Part shown: positions 42,388 to 51,202 of the stretch, piece after piece
Numbering within the stretch: position 1 is the stretch's first letter
Layout: each line of letters starts with the position of its first letter
The notes under the pieces: model-generated
Database searches by the model: none
What the model saw: the letters and a program-made list of their open reading frames with translations, nothing else
Told to the model about the DNA's origin: nothing
NCBI GenBank assembly: GCA_021413965.1
Contig: JAIOPI010000025.1
Span: 1-64,000, forward strand
Direction: 5' to 3'
DNA length: 64,000 nt
DNA from: Lentisphaerota bacterium
GTDB lineage: Bacteria > Verrucomicrobiota > Kiritimatiellia > UBA8416 > JAIOPI01
Made by a program: the position numbers and the translations under genes

Positions 42388-43113
42388 ATGAAAACACCCG
42401 TTTCAGCCCCTGCCGAGTTGATTGTGGCGCTCGACGTCCCCACTCGCACCGATGCCCTTCAAGCCCTGCGGCAACTGCCTGCCAGCGTGCGTTTCGTGAA
42501 GGTGGGCCTTGAACTTTTCGTGGCCGAGGGCCCCCGCGTCTTGAAGGACGTTGCCGCCTCCAACCGGCATTGCTTTCTGGATCTGAAGTTCCACGATATT
42601 CCACGCACCGTGGCCAATGCCGTTCGCACGGCAGCACAACACCACGTATTCATGCTGACCGTGCATGCACACGGCGGCGCCACCATGCTGCGGGCCGCGG
42701 CCGAGGCCGCGGCGGAGTGCGGCACCGCCGCCCCCCGTATCGTTGCCGTCACGACCCTGACCAGTCTGAATCAGGATGACCTTGCGCAGATTGGCGTGAC
42801 GCGTCCCATTGCCGCTCACACGCTCGCGCTTGGCCAGCTTGCGATCGCATCGGGATGCGACGGCCTGGTCTGCTCCCCGCTCGAAGTCGCCTTCTTCCGC
42901 CGCGACTTGGGCGTTGCTCCGCTGATCGTGACCCCGGGCGTTCGACCTGCCGGCGCTGCACGGGGCGACCAGAAACGCGTGGCAACGCCAGCCGAAGCCG
43001 TACGGGCAGGGTCAAGCTTCCTCGTCGTGGGACGCCCCATCCTGGACGCCCCTGACCCGGCCGCGGCCGCTGAAAGCGTCCTGCAGGACATGCGCTCGGC
43101 GCAGATCAGCTGA
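42388..43113 (+). CDS. pyrF: Orotidine 5'-phosphate decarboxylase
   Basis: 241 residues. It converts OMP to UMP, the last step of de novo pyrimidine synthesis. A TIM barrel with LIVALDVPT at the first strand, catalytic DLKFHDIPRTV (the Lys-Asp pair), and TPGVRPAGAARGDQKR for phosphate binding. The ATG at 42388 was chosen because residues before it are not PyrF-like and the frame upstream runs through the rRNA promoter. There is no ribosome binding site, which fits a leaderless message. It is divergent from the rRNA operon. Confidence 0.95.
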   Translation: MKTPVSAPAELIVALDVPTRTDALQALRQLPASVRFVKVGLELFVAEGPRVLKDVAASNRHCFLDLKFHDIPRTVANAVRTAAQHHVFMLTVHAHGGATMLRAAAEAAAECGTAAPRIVAVTTLTSLNQDDLAQIGVTRPIAAHTLALGQLAIASGCDGLVCSPLEVAFFRRDLGVAPLIVTPGVRPAGAARGDQKRVATPAEAVRAGSSFLVVGRPILDAPDPAAAAESVLQDMRSAQIS

Positions 43114-43178
43114 GCGCGAGCATCGCTACAGGGCGCTCTGCATGCGCCTCCTGCACACCGGCCTGCGCCCAATTGCGC

Positions 43179-43206
43179 TTGCGCCGCGCCTCCCACGTGC
43201 TACATT
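43179..43206 (+). promoter_or_regulatory. Putative promoter of the URO-D-like gene
   Basis: TTGCGC, 16 bases, TACATT. Transcription start would be near 43213, about 29 bases before the chosen ATG. Confidence 0.45.
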
Positions 43207-43241
43207 CGTTAGTTATTTAACATCTGATGGGAGTGGCTCAC

Positions 43242-44351
43242 ATGACCATGACGCACAAGGAACGATTCCTGAACGCCCTCAACCGCAAGCCCGTTGACTT
43301 GCTCCCGCGCGGAGATGGCTTGTGGGGGGAAACCACTGCACGCTATATCAAGGAAGGCCAACTCCGGCAGGGCGAGGACCACGTCGAGCATTTCGATTTG
43401 AGTTGGCGCAGCGCGGGCTGGCTCAATAGTACCGCGGACTTGGGATTCCAGGACCAGGTCGTTGATCAGACGGACGAGTGGAAGTTGATTCTCAACGGCA
43501 ATGGCTCCACCCTCAAGTGGTGGAAGAACCACTCCGGTACGCCCGAGCACGTCGATTTCAAGGTCAAGGAGCGAAAAGCCTGGGAATCACTGGTCAAACC
43601 GCACCTCTTGAATTTTGACCGGCGACGCATCGGGTGCGAGGGGTATCGCGAACAGCGCAGCCGCGCCCATGTCGAGAAGCGCGCTTTCGTTTGGGCCGGC
43701 GTTGCGCCCTTTGAACAGATGCATCCCGTGTGCGGTCACGAGTACATGCTCATGGGGATGGCCGAGGACCCGGATTGGGTCCTCGATATGGTCATGACCT
43801 ACGCCGACATGACCATCATGCATCTTGAACAACTATTTGCCGAGGAGGGACTCCCGGATGCATTCTGGTTTTACGAGGACATGGGCTTCAAACAGCGCCC
43901 CTTCATGTCACCGGGCATGTACCGCGATCTCGTCCAGCCCGGGCACAAGAAATTGTTCGACTATGTCCACAGCAAGGGCCGCAAGGTCATTGTGCACTCC
44001 TGCGGCTGCGTGGAAAAACTGGTGCCCGGCTTGATCGAGGCCGGCATGGATTGCCTGCAGGCCATGGAAGTAAAAGCCGGCATGGACATGCCTCGCCTGG
44101 CCAAACTCTATGGGGACCGCATTTCCTTTTGCGGCAATCTGGACATCCGGATCGTCGGCAGCAACGACCGCCAGGCCATTGATGCTGAACTCGAGCGCAA
44201 GATTCTGCCCGTCCTCAAGATGGGCAGCGGCTTCATCGTCCACTCCGACCACTCGATCCCGCCCGAAGTCGACCACGACACGCTGGTTTACTTCTTCGAC
44301 GCCGGCAGCCGAATGGCTCAGCGCGTCTGGCCTGAACTGTCCAAAGCTTGA
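43242..44351 (+). CDS. Uroporphyrinogen decarboxylase-superfamily protein (MtaA/CmuA-like)
   Basis: 369 residues from the ATG at 43242, with GGGAG upstream; in-frame ATGs also exist at 43227 and 43248. It has a URO-D TIM barrel with HSCGCVEKLVPGLIEAG and the late HSDHSIPPEV motif. The HemE substrate-binding RQAGRY motif is not present near the N-terminus, so heme synthesis is unlikely. Members of this branch in anaerobes and PVC bacteria are corrinoid or thiol methyltransferases or are uncharacterised. No corrinoid protein gene is adjacent. Methyl transfer is inference. Confidence 0.8.
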   Translation: MTMTHKERFLNALNRKPVDLLPRGDGLWGETTARYIKEGQLRQGEDHVEHFDLSWRSAGWLNSTADLGFQDQVVDQTDEWKLILNGNGSTLKWWKNHSGTPEHVDFKVKERKAWESLVKPHLLNFDRRRIGCEGYREQRSRAHVEKRAFVWAGVAPFEQMHPVCGHEYMLMGMAEDPDWVLDMVMTYADMTIMHLEQLFAEEGLPDAFWFYEDMGFKQRPFMSPGMYRDLVQPGHKKLFDYVHSKGRKVIVHSCGCVEKLVPGLIEAGMDCLQAMEVKAGMDMPRLAKLYGDRISFCGNLDIRIVGSNDRQAIDAELERKILPVLKMGSGFIVHSDHSIPPEVDHDTLVYFFDAGSRMAQRVWPELSKA

Positions 44352-44371
44352 ACGGGCACGCTAAGCACGTG

Positions 44372-44392
44372 GCGCGGGTCGCCTACCCGCGC
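44372..44392. repeat. GC-rich hairpin after the URO-D-like gene
   Basis: GCGCGGGT and ACCCGCGC form a perfect 8-bp stem around CGCCT, 20 bases after the stop codon. No T run follows, so it may be a processing or weak termination structure. Confidence 0.5.
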
Positions 44393-44421
44393 GCATGACG
44401 CCCCGCGGACAAACAGCCGAC

Positions 44422-44494
44422 GGTGGGCCGAGACCTCGGGCGCGGTCTCCTCGGGATCGGGCAGAACGGCCGCGCCCGGAGGTCGCGGCCCACC
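44422..44494. repeat. Long near-perfect inverted repeat between convergent genes
   Basis: Arms 44422-44445 and 44470-44494 pair over about 24 bp, with one mismatch and one bulge. They begin GGTGGGCCG and end CGGCCCACC. The element fills the gap between the convergent URO-D-like and gltA genes. It could serve as a bidirectional terminator or be a small dispersed palindromic repeat. Confidence 0.7.
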
Positions 44495-44511
44495 CTGTCC
44501 CCCACAGACGC

Positions 44512-45804
44512 CTACCGCTTCTCCAGCGGCACATAGTCTCGTTGCGGAGCGCCAACGTAGAGCTGCCGCGGGCGGCCGATCTTGCGCTCGTCACTCGTCA
44601 GCATCTCGTTCCACTGGCTCACCCATCCGACCGTCCGGCCGATCGTGAAGATGACCGTGAACATGCTCGTCGGAATGCCCAACGCCCGCAGGATAATCCC
44701 CGAATAGAAGTCCACGTTCGGGTACAGCTTGCGCTGCACGAAGTAATCGTCCTTGAGCGCGATTTCCTCGAGCTTGAGCGCGATTTCGAACAGCGGATCG
44801 CTCACGTTCAGGGCCTTGAGCACGTCGTAGCACGTGCGTCGCATGATCGCGGCGCGCGGATCGTAGTGCTTGTAGACCCGATGACCAAAGCCCATCAGAC
44901 GGAACGTGTCCTTCGGATCGTGCGCCCGCTCAATGAACTTCGGAATGTTGGCCACGCTGCCAATCGTCTTGAGCATGTTCACCACGGACTCGCTGGCGCC
45001 GCCATGCAAGGGTCCCCAGAGCGCCCCCACGCCGGCGGAGACGGCCGCGAATGGGTTGGCATCAGATGATCCCGCCAGTCGCACGGTGGAGGTTGAGGCG
45101 TTCTGCTCGTGATCGGCATGCAGCAGCAGGATCAAATCCAGCGCCCGGGCGGCGACGGGATTCACCGTGTAAGGCTCTGAGGGGAACGAGAACATCATGT
45201 TGAGGAAATTCTCGGCATACCCCAGGTGATTCTGCGGATAGATGAACGGCTGGCCGCGCGAATAGCGGTGCGCCCACGCCGCGATGGTCGGCATTTTGGC
45301 AATCAGCCTCTGGGCCGACACTTCCCGGTGCATGGGATCGTTGATGTCCAGGAAGTCATGATAAAAAGCCGACAGCGCCCCGACCACGCCCACCATGACC
45401 GCCATGGGATGCGCGCCCCGGTGGAAGCCCGAGTAGAAGTCCTTGAGACCCTCATGGATCATCGTGTGGTGCGTGATCGTGTCGACGAAGGAGTCGTACT
45501 CAGCCTTGCTCGGCAGCCGGCCGTACCACAGCAGGTAGCAGACCTCCAGGTGATTGCTGCCTTCCGCCAGTTGCTCGATCGGGTACCCGCGATACAGCAG
45601 GACGCCCTTCTCGCCGTCGATGTAGGTGATGGTGCTCCGGCACGAGGCGGTGGCCACGAACCCCGGGTCATAGGTGAACATCCCCAAGTCTTTGTAGAGG
45701 TTGCCGATATCCACTACCGCGGGCCCGTGCGTGCCACGCCGGATGGGGAGTTCCACGCTCTTTCCCGTCGAATTATCCGTCAGCGTAACTGTGTCTTTAG
45801 GCAT
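44512..45804 (-). CDS. gltA: Citrate synthase
   Basis: 430 residues from the ATG at 45804; the open frame extends to 45999 but the added residues are not family-like. Condenses acetyl-CoA with oxaloacetate. The catalytic motifs are [20 protein letters not shown] and [15 protein letters not shown]. The N-terminal beta-rich segment ([20 protein letters not shown]) is that of Gram-negative type II hexameric enzymes. No clear ribosome binding site precedes the start. Confidence 0.96.
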   Translation of the reverse strand: MPKDTVTLTDNSTGKSVELPIRRGTHGPAVVDIGNLYKDLGMFTYDPGFVATASCRSTITYIDGEKGVLLYRGYPIEQLAEGSNHLEVCYLLWYGRLPSKAEYDSFVDTITHHTMIHEGLKDFYSGFHRGAHPMAVMVGVVGALSAFYHDFLDINDPMHREVSAQRLIAKMPTIAAWAHRYSRGQPFIYPQNHLGYAENFLNMMFSFPSEPYTVNPVAARALDLILLLHADHEQNASTSTVRLAGSSDANPFAAVSAGVGALWGPLHGGASESVVNMLKTIGSVANIPKFIERAHDPKDTFRLMGFGHRVYKHYDPRAAIMRRTCYDVLKALNVSDPLFEIALKLEEIALKDDYFVQRKLYPNVDFYSGIILRALGIPTSMFTVIFTIGRTVGWVSQWNEMLTSDERKIGRPRQLYVGAPQRDYVPLEKR

Positions 45805-45960
45805 GATACACCCATTTGTCAGCGGCGTGATTCTCTCCCCTCGCGCAACCCGGACTGATGAATGGCCCTGCGACATCGGCAGACGCAAGGTGGATCGAAT
45901 CAAAGCAGAAAGCCAGCGGCAGGGGCAAGCATAAAGGGGCGCCCCGATCGCGCGTCGACC

Positions 45961-45992
45961 AAAAAAAAGAGCGCCACCCAAGGGTGACGCTC
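45961..45992 (-). terminator. Intrinsic terminator of the RRM gene
   Basis: On the minus strand an 11-bp GC-rich stem (GAGCGTCACCC pairing with GGGTGGCGCTC, one G-T pair) is followed by eight T. It lies 31 bases after the RRM stop codon. Confidence 0.9.
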
Positions 45993-46023
45993 TCATCACG
46001 ATTATCGTGAATCGTGGTCGTGA

Positions 46024-46371
<348 letters not shown>

Positions 46372-46603
46372 GTTTCCTATCTCTTTCTGCTGCGGTGGGC
46401 GGCCTCAGTGACTGCAACCCGAGTTATTCGGATACGGACTGTCACCGACACCTGTAGAGGCTGGACTGACAATCACTATCTCACTCACTGCTGAACTCGG
46501 CCTACTGCAAGCAAGCCATACGGTATAAAACCCCAAACATTATGCAACATTTTTTTGTCGAGCTATTTTCGGGGGGGGCGCCGACCGGCGGCGGCGCGAA
46601 GAG

Positions 46604-46684
46604 TGGGCGGAGAGGGACTTGAACCCCCACGCCTTGCGGCACAAGATCCTAAGTCTTGCGTGTCTGCCATTCCACCATCCGCCC
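46604..46684 (-). tRNA. tRNA-Leu (UAG)
   Basis: Class II tRNA with acceptor GGGCGGA/TCCGCCC, anticodon stem CAAGA/TCTTG with loop CTTAGGA giving UAG, a variable arm (TGCCGCAAGGCG) and T loop TTCAAGT. Unlike the other four tRNAs here it has no encoded CCA. Confidence 0.94.
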
Positions 46685-46702
46685 AAGGAACAAGGCATGC
46701 GC

Positions 46703-46731
46703 AGTGTAGCGGGCCGGGGATCGGGCGGCAA
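46703..46731 (-). promoter_or_regulatory. Promoter of tRNA-Leu
   Basis: TTGCCG, 17 bases, TACACT on the minus strand, 18 bases before the tRNA 5' end. Confidence 0.5.
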
Positions 46732-46857
46732 GGCACCTGTGCCATGCGCCTCACACAGTCGATCGCCACCTCGGGTCAGGGACACGCCGATCGAAAAGGC
46801 GCGTCGTTCGACACGGGCACGACGTGGCGGGACGTCTGCGGGCGTGGCCTTCTGCGA

Positions 46858-48024
46858 TCAGGCCCCGTAGTACTGCGACACCCAGCGCCCCAGCGTGTCT
46901 TCGGTAATATTGATGATGTCCAACTCGCGTTGGGCGTTCTCCGGCGAATCGGAGGCATGGGCGGCATTGACCATGATGTCGCTGCCAAATTCACGGCGCA
47001 CGGAACCCGGTTCGGCCTGGCTGGGATCCGTGGGGCCCAGGATCTGCCGGATGGTGCGCACCGCATCCGGCCCCTGATACACCAGTGCGAAGCACTCCTC
47101 GCGGCCCGAACTGCTCTTCTCCGCTGCGGGCACTTCGGACGGCTTGTGGCCCGTCATGAACTGCACGATCAACTCGAACTGGGAAACGGCAAACGTGCGC
47201 CCAAGGAGCCGGCAGATTTCCTTAATGCTCTCCTCCGGCACCTGAAACTCAAATTCGCGCTGGAAGGCCTCCCCCACCCGCTTGCCCCCGATCTTGAAGA
47301 ACCGGCTTTCGAGCGCCTCCACGACCGGGCCGTAGAACTGCTCGGCCTGCGCCACGGTCATGTTGAACTTCTTGACCGCCACGATGCGCAGCCCCGAACG
47401 GGAAAGCAGATCGACGATGTTGCCGGGGCGCAAGCTGCGGAAGCGGAAGTTGTCGGGTTTCAGGAGCACGAGGGTCCGCTGCACGTTGCCGCCGTGCGCG
47501 ACATCCGTCGCCTCGGCACAGATGCCGCCGTCGGAGACGGAGTGCCGGGCCCAGAGCTTGAGCGCCGCGGAACCGGCCGACGGTTCGCGCGCCACCATCA
47601 CGGCGGGCTCGAAGTACTGCACGCCCTTGTTCTCATCCAGCACGTAGTCGCCGAACGTGTCGCGAATGGTCTGCCCCGTGACCACGCCGGGCGTCACGCC
47701 ACCGGTGACGTCCCAGATCTTCTGGAAGGCGTCTTCTCCTTCGAAAAGCAGGAACATGACGCGGCGTGGGCGGCCGGTCAGCGGATCGGGTCCGTACGAG
47801 CGACGCACATAGTCGGCCAGCAGCTGGCGGATGTCGGGGCTGGCATGCTCGGCTTCGAGGATCAACTGGGCGTAAGCATCCGCCAGTTCACGGCTGGGTT
47901 GAAACATGCGCGCGGCCACCAGGTCGAGCTGGGTGCGGCCGATGTATCGGGCCAGGATGCCTCCGGTGCGCGATTTGGCGATCGTGTACGGATTGATGAT
48001 TGCGAACGCGAGTTCCTTGGCCAT
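46858..48024 (-). CDS. Tandem nucleoside-diphosphate-kinase-like protein
   Basis: 388 residues. The chain holds two NDK-like units. The first (about 4-158) opens LAFAIINPYTIAKSRTGGI and ends FEPAVMVAREPSAGSAAL, where the catalytic histidine segment is lost. The second (about 182-385) opens RTLVLLKPDNF, has ALVYQGPDAVRTIRQILG, TDPSQAEPGSVRREFG, and NAAHASDSPENAQRE with His356 at the phosphohistidine position. An insertion of about 60 residues separates its N- and C-terminal halves. Ordinary NDK is about 140 residues. If active it would balance NTP pools; a regulatory role of the dead copy is inference. Confidence 0.85.
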   Translation of the reverse strand: MAKELAFAIINPYTIAKSRTGGILARYIGRTQLDLVAARMFQPSRELADAYAQLILEAEHASPDIRQLLADYVRRSYGPDPLTGRPRRVMFLLFEGEDAFQKIWDVTGGVTPGVVTGQTIRDTFGDYVLDENKGVQYFEPAVMVAREPSAGSAALKLWARHSVSDGGICAEATDVAHGGNVQRTLVLLKPDNFRFRSLRPGNIVDLLSRSGLRIVAVKKFNMTVAQAEQFYGPVVEALESRFFKIGGKRVGEAFQREFEFQVPEESIKEICRLLGRTFAVSQFELIVQFMTGHKPSEVPAAEKSSSGREECFALVYQGPDAVRTIRQILGPTDPSQAEPGSVRREFGSDIMVNAAHASDSPENAQRELDIINITEDTLGRWVSQYYGA

Positions 48025-48448
48025 GCGTCACCCCACGGGCTGAATCCCTGATTGTAAAAAGCGAACCCCCGCACGGTTGCCCTCAGATGGCAGCGCCCGT
48101 GCCCGCCGACTGACATCTCTCCAACCGAACATTACCGCCCATACCCCCGCCCGTCAATCTTGGAGGCGTGCACAGAAACTGCGGGAGATGGAAGAATGGA
48201 GGCTTGGAAGCTGAGGCAATCCCGCGCCGGCGTGGCCGATTCGCCCCCCGTTGAAATCGTTTCAACACGCCGCGCTTGGCGTTGCCCCGCCCTGGGAGCG
48301 GAGGAAACCGCGCCGTTTCGTGCAGTTCCGATCCTTCCAGTCTTCCACGCCTCCAATCCTCCGCAATTCTGGGCGCCCCAACGCGAGCCCACAATTGACC
48401 GCCCCCCGGGTCGGTGCTATGAATGAGGCCTCCAGAAATGCACGCAGT
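48025..48448. other. Divergent intergenic region, no gene supported
   Basis: 424 bases between divergent NDK-like and kpsF genes. It contains copies of a purine-rich motif in both orientations (listed separately). An open frame entering kpsF from 48251 is not family-like before 48419. Confidence 0.6.
48158..48362. repeat. Inverted copies of a TGGAGGC-type motif
   Basis: On the plus strand AATGGAGGCTTGGAAGCTG occurs near 48195-48213 and TTGGAGGCGTG near 48160-48170. On the minus strand 48331-48362 reads ATTGGAGGCGTGGAAGACTG. The copies agree in most bases and may form a loose stem of about 150 bases span. Confidence 0.5.
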
Positions 48449-49432
48449 ATGAGGGCAGACGTGGATTACATTCGGCGCGCCAAGGACGTTCTCGACATTG
48501 AACTGGCGGGCCTGCAGAAGGTTCGCGACTCGCTCAATGCCGAGTTCGCCGATGCCGTGCGCCTGATACTCGACTGCCTCACCCGCAACGGCAAAGTGGT
48601 TGTCACGGGCGTTGGCAAGAGCCTCCACATCGCCGAAAAGATCGCCGCGACCCTGGCAAGCACGGGCACCACCAGCGTGGCCCTGAACCCGATGCAGGCG
48701 ATGCACGGCGACCTGGGGGTCGTCAGCGCGGGTGACGTCCTCCTGGCCCTGAGCTATTCCGGCGAGTCTGAGGAGCTGCTGACGCTGATTCCCGCCGCGC
48801 GGCGCATGTCCGTCAAAATCATCGCGTTCACCGGGGCGCCTGCGAGCGCGCTGGCCACCTGCAGTGATGTCGTCGTCCCCGTGCGTGTCGACCGCGAAGC
48901 GTGCCCCTTTGGCATGGCTCCAACCGCCAGCACGACGGCGACGCTTGCCGTGGGCGACGCCCTCGCCATGGTCCTGCTGGAAGCGCGGGGGTTCCGCCAG
49001 GAGGACTATGCCACGCTGCATCCGGCGGGCGCCATCGGCCGTGCTCTGCTGGTCCGGGTGTCCGACATCATGCGCTCCGGCAGCCGCCTCGCGCAGGTGC
49101 CCCAGACGGCCTCCGTCCGCGACGCCGTACTGGCCATGACCCAGGCCCGTTCCGGATCCACCGGCATCATCGACGGCAACGGCTGCCTGCTGGGGATCTT
49201 CACGGACGGCGACCTGCGCCGCCACATCACCGCCGACCTGCACATCCTGACGCGCTGCGTGGCCGACGTGATGACGCCCTCGCCCCTCACCGTGCGCGGC
49301 GAGCAACTGGCCGTGGACGTGCTGCGCGTTTTCGAAACGCACAATATCGACGACATCCTGGTGGTCGACGCCGCCGGCAAACTGATCGGCGCGGTGGACA
49401 TCCAGGACCTGCCGAAGATGAAGATTCTCTAG
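48449..49432 (+). CDS. kpsF: Arabinose-5-phosphate isomerase
   Basis: 327 residues from the ATG at 48449; 48419 is an alternative, and neither has a good ribosome binding site. It interconverts ribulose-5-phosphate and arabinose-5-phosphate for KDO and lipopolysaccharide. The SIS domain (about 30-180) has VVTGVGKSLHIAEKIAATLASTGT, the HGDLG loop and SYSGESEEL. Two CBS domains (about 205-320) carry GSTGIIDGNG, GIFTDGDLRR and DDILVVD. KpsF/GutQ/KdsD names are equivalent on sequence. It supports an LPS-bearing outer membrane. Confidence 0.93.
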   Translation: MRADVDYIRRAKDVLDIELAGLQKVRDSLNAEFADAVRLILDCLTRNGKVVVTGVGKSLHIAEKIAATLASTGTTSVALNPMQAMHGDLGVVSAGDVLLALSYSGESEELLTLIPAARRMSVKIIAFTGAPASALATCSDVVVPVRVDREACPFGMAPTASTTATLAVGDALAMVLLEARGFRQEDYATLHPAGAIGRALLVRVSDIMRSGSRLAQVPQTASVRDAVLAMTQARSGSTGIIDGNGCLLGIFTDGDLRRHITADLHILTRCVADVMTPSPLTVRGEQLAVDVLRVFETHNIDDILVVDAAGKLIGAVDIQDLPKMKIL

Positions 49433-49588
49433 GCCCGCCGCGGCGCGTCGGTCCGCTCGATTTCCAAAGGTGATGGGAGTGGGGCGCGGCAGGCGGGCGT
49501 ATGGGGCGTCCCGCAGAACCTTTCTGGACGCAAACTTTTTTATTGCCCCTGCCGGGCGAATGGATAATGATACGCGCTCTTTCGCCAC

Positions 49589-49665
49589 GGGGGCGTAGCT
49601 CAATTGGTTAGAGTCCCAGACTGTCGATCTGGTTGTTGCGGGTTCGAGTCCCGTCGCTCCCGCCA
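49589..49665 (+). tRNA. tRNA-Asp (GUC)
   Basis: Acceptor GGGGGCG/CGCTCCC, anticodon stem CCAGA/TCTGG with loop CTGTCGA giving GUC, T arm GCGGG-TTCGAGT-CCCGT, discriminator G and encoded CCA. GATAAT about 20 bases upstream may be its -10. Confidence 0.95.
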
Positions 49666-49723
49666 TTCAACGCAGCCATTCAAGTGAGTGGACGCGCTAA
49701 TGGCAGGCCACCCGTCGAGTCGG

Positions 49724-51118
49724 TCAGCCGCGCCACAGCAGCGTGACCGCCACCACCAAGGCTAGCGCAATCCGGTAGTACCCGAACATGGCCATGCCGT
49801 GGCGCTGCAGGTACCCCACCATCCACTTGATCGCAATCGTGGCCGATACCAGGGCCACCAGCAGGCCGAACACCGGCGTCCCCACGCCGTAGAGCGTGAG
49901 CATGGTGTCGCCATGCTTCAACAGGTCAACGGCCGTGGAGGCTGACAGCGTCACCAATCCGAGCAGGAAACTGAATTCGACCGCCGCCGGCAGCGTCAGG
50001 CCGGTCGCAACTCCGCCCAGAATCGTCGCCAGGCTGCGGCTCACGCCGGGCCACATGGCGAGACACTGGATGAGACCAATCACGAGGGCCATGCGCCAGG
50101 TGAGGGACTCGAGCGGCTTCGACATTCGCACACGTTCAACATTCACCGTTGAGCGATTGCGAAGTGCCTCCATCACCAGGATCACCACCCCGCCCACGAA
50201 CCAGGCCATCACGATAGGCCAGAGCCCCCAGCGTCCGTCGCCAAAAAGCCAGTGTTTGATTAGACCTTCCAGAGCCAAACCCAGGACGGCGGCGGGCAGG
50301 AACCCCGCCACGATGTTGATGCCCAACCGCAAGCCGGCCGGGTTCGCGCCGAAAACGCCGCGCGCTATCCCCCAGAGCCGTCCGGCATACAACCCTGCCA
50401 CAGCCAGGATGGCGCCGGCCTGGATGCAAATCGCATAGGCGTCGGCCGCGTCCTTGGCGTCCGCCCCCGGCCCCTCGCCCAATCCCATCCAGCGCTGTGC
50501 CAGCAGCAGGTGCCCCGTGGAACTCACGGGCAGGAACTCGGTGATCCCCTCCACCACGCCCAGAAGCAGCGCCTGCGAGACCGACATCGGCGGCGCCAGC
50601 GTAGTTACTTCGGAAACCGTGTACGTCACCCCCAGCGCCGACGGCGCGTCGCCGCCGCCGTTCGCCCCAAACGCCGACCCAGCCAGGCACAGGCTCAGCG
50701 CCAAGGCAAGAAACCCGGAACCGGAGCGCTGGCGCTTCTTGTCCCCGTGGTGCTTCTTGTCGTTCAACATGCGCTCCTTCTGGCGACGCGAGCGCCGGCG
50801 TTTCTGGCGGCGGATCTTTTCCATCTCCTGCTGACGCTTGCTGCGGGCGCCTTCGATGCGCTCGGTAAGCCGCTCGCACAGTTCGCGGCGCGCAATAAAC
50901 CGGTTCAGTTCGCGCGAGCGTCCCTGCTGGCACTTGATTTCGATGCCCGTCGGGATGTGCTTGAGATAGACACAGGACGATGTCTTGTTGATCTTCTGTC
51001 CGCCGCTGCCCGAGCCGAGGATGAACTTCTCGATCAGATCGGCATCGCGCACCCCAAGCTTCGCCAGCCGCAGCTCCAGCGCGTCCCGCTTGTCCACATT
51101 CACAAAAACGTCACTCAT
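49724..51118 (-). CDS. Release-factor (RF-1/GGQ) domain fused in frame to undecaprenyl-diphosphatase UppP
   Basis: 464 residues without an internal stop. Residues 1 to about 130 are a class I release-factor-like protein: GSGSGGQKINKTSS with GGQ at 39-41, then a highly basic tail (KIRRQKRRRSRRQKERMLNDKK). Such 130-140 residue proteins (ArfB/YaeJ-like) free stalled ribosomes. Residues of about 133-152 are a signal-peptide-like hydrophobic segment ending GSAFGA. From about 178 the chain is UppP/BacA, with EGITEFLPVSSTGHLLL, PGVSRSLATILGG and seven or eight membrane helices, recycling undecaprenyl pyrophosphate. An internal ATG at 50770 has AAGGAG three bases upstream and would yield UppP with its own signal peptide. 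So this may be a fusion, or two genes sharing one frame. Confidence 0.85.
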   Translation of the reverse strand: MSDVFVNVDKRDALELRLAKLGVRDADLIEKFILGSGSGGQKINKTSSCVYLKHIPTGIEIKCQQGRSRELNRFIARRELCERLTERIEGARSKRQQEMEKIRRQKRRRSRRQKERMLNDKKHHGDKKRQRSGSGFLALALSLCLAGSAFGANGGGDAPSALGVTYTVSEVTTLAPPMSVSQALLLGVVEGITEFLPVSSTGHLLLAQRWMGLGEGPGADAKDAADAYAICIQAGAILAVAGLYAGRLWGIARGVFGANPAGLRLGINIVAGFLPAAVLGLALEGLIKHWLFGDGRWGLWPIVMAWFVGGVVILVMEALRNRSTVNVERVRMSKPLESLTWRMALVIGLIQCLAMWPGVSRSLATILGGVATGLTLPAAVEFSFLLGLVTLSASTAVDLLKHGDTMLTLYGVGTPVFGLLVALVSATIAIKWMVGYLQRHGMAMFGYYRIALALVVAVTLLWRG

Positions 51119-51146
51119 CGTGGTCCAGATTCTGCTTTTGCCGGTT

Positions 51147-51176
51147 TTGCCCGGGTGTTATGGTGTCCGATAGCAT
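51147..51176 (+). promoter_or_regulatory. Possible promoter of the prephenate dehydratase gene
   Basis: TTGCCC, 18 bases, TAGCAT, about 26 bases before the GTG start. Confidence 0.35.
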
Positions 51177-51202
51177 AACTGCAGGTTCAAACGGAGTGAA
51201 AT

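Noticed and set aside
43242..44351. hemE assignment
   Set aside because: The RQAGRY substrate motif is missing and the C-terminal motifs are those of the methyltransferase branch.
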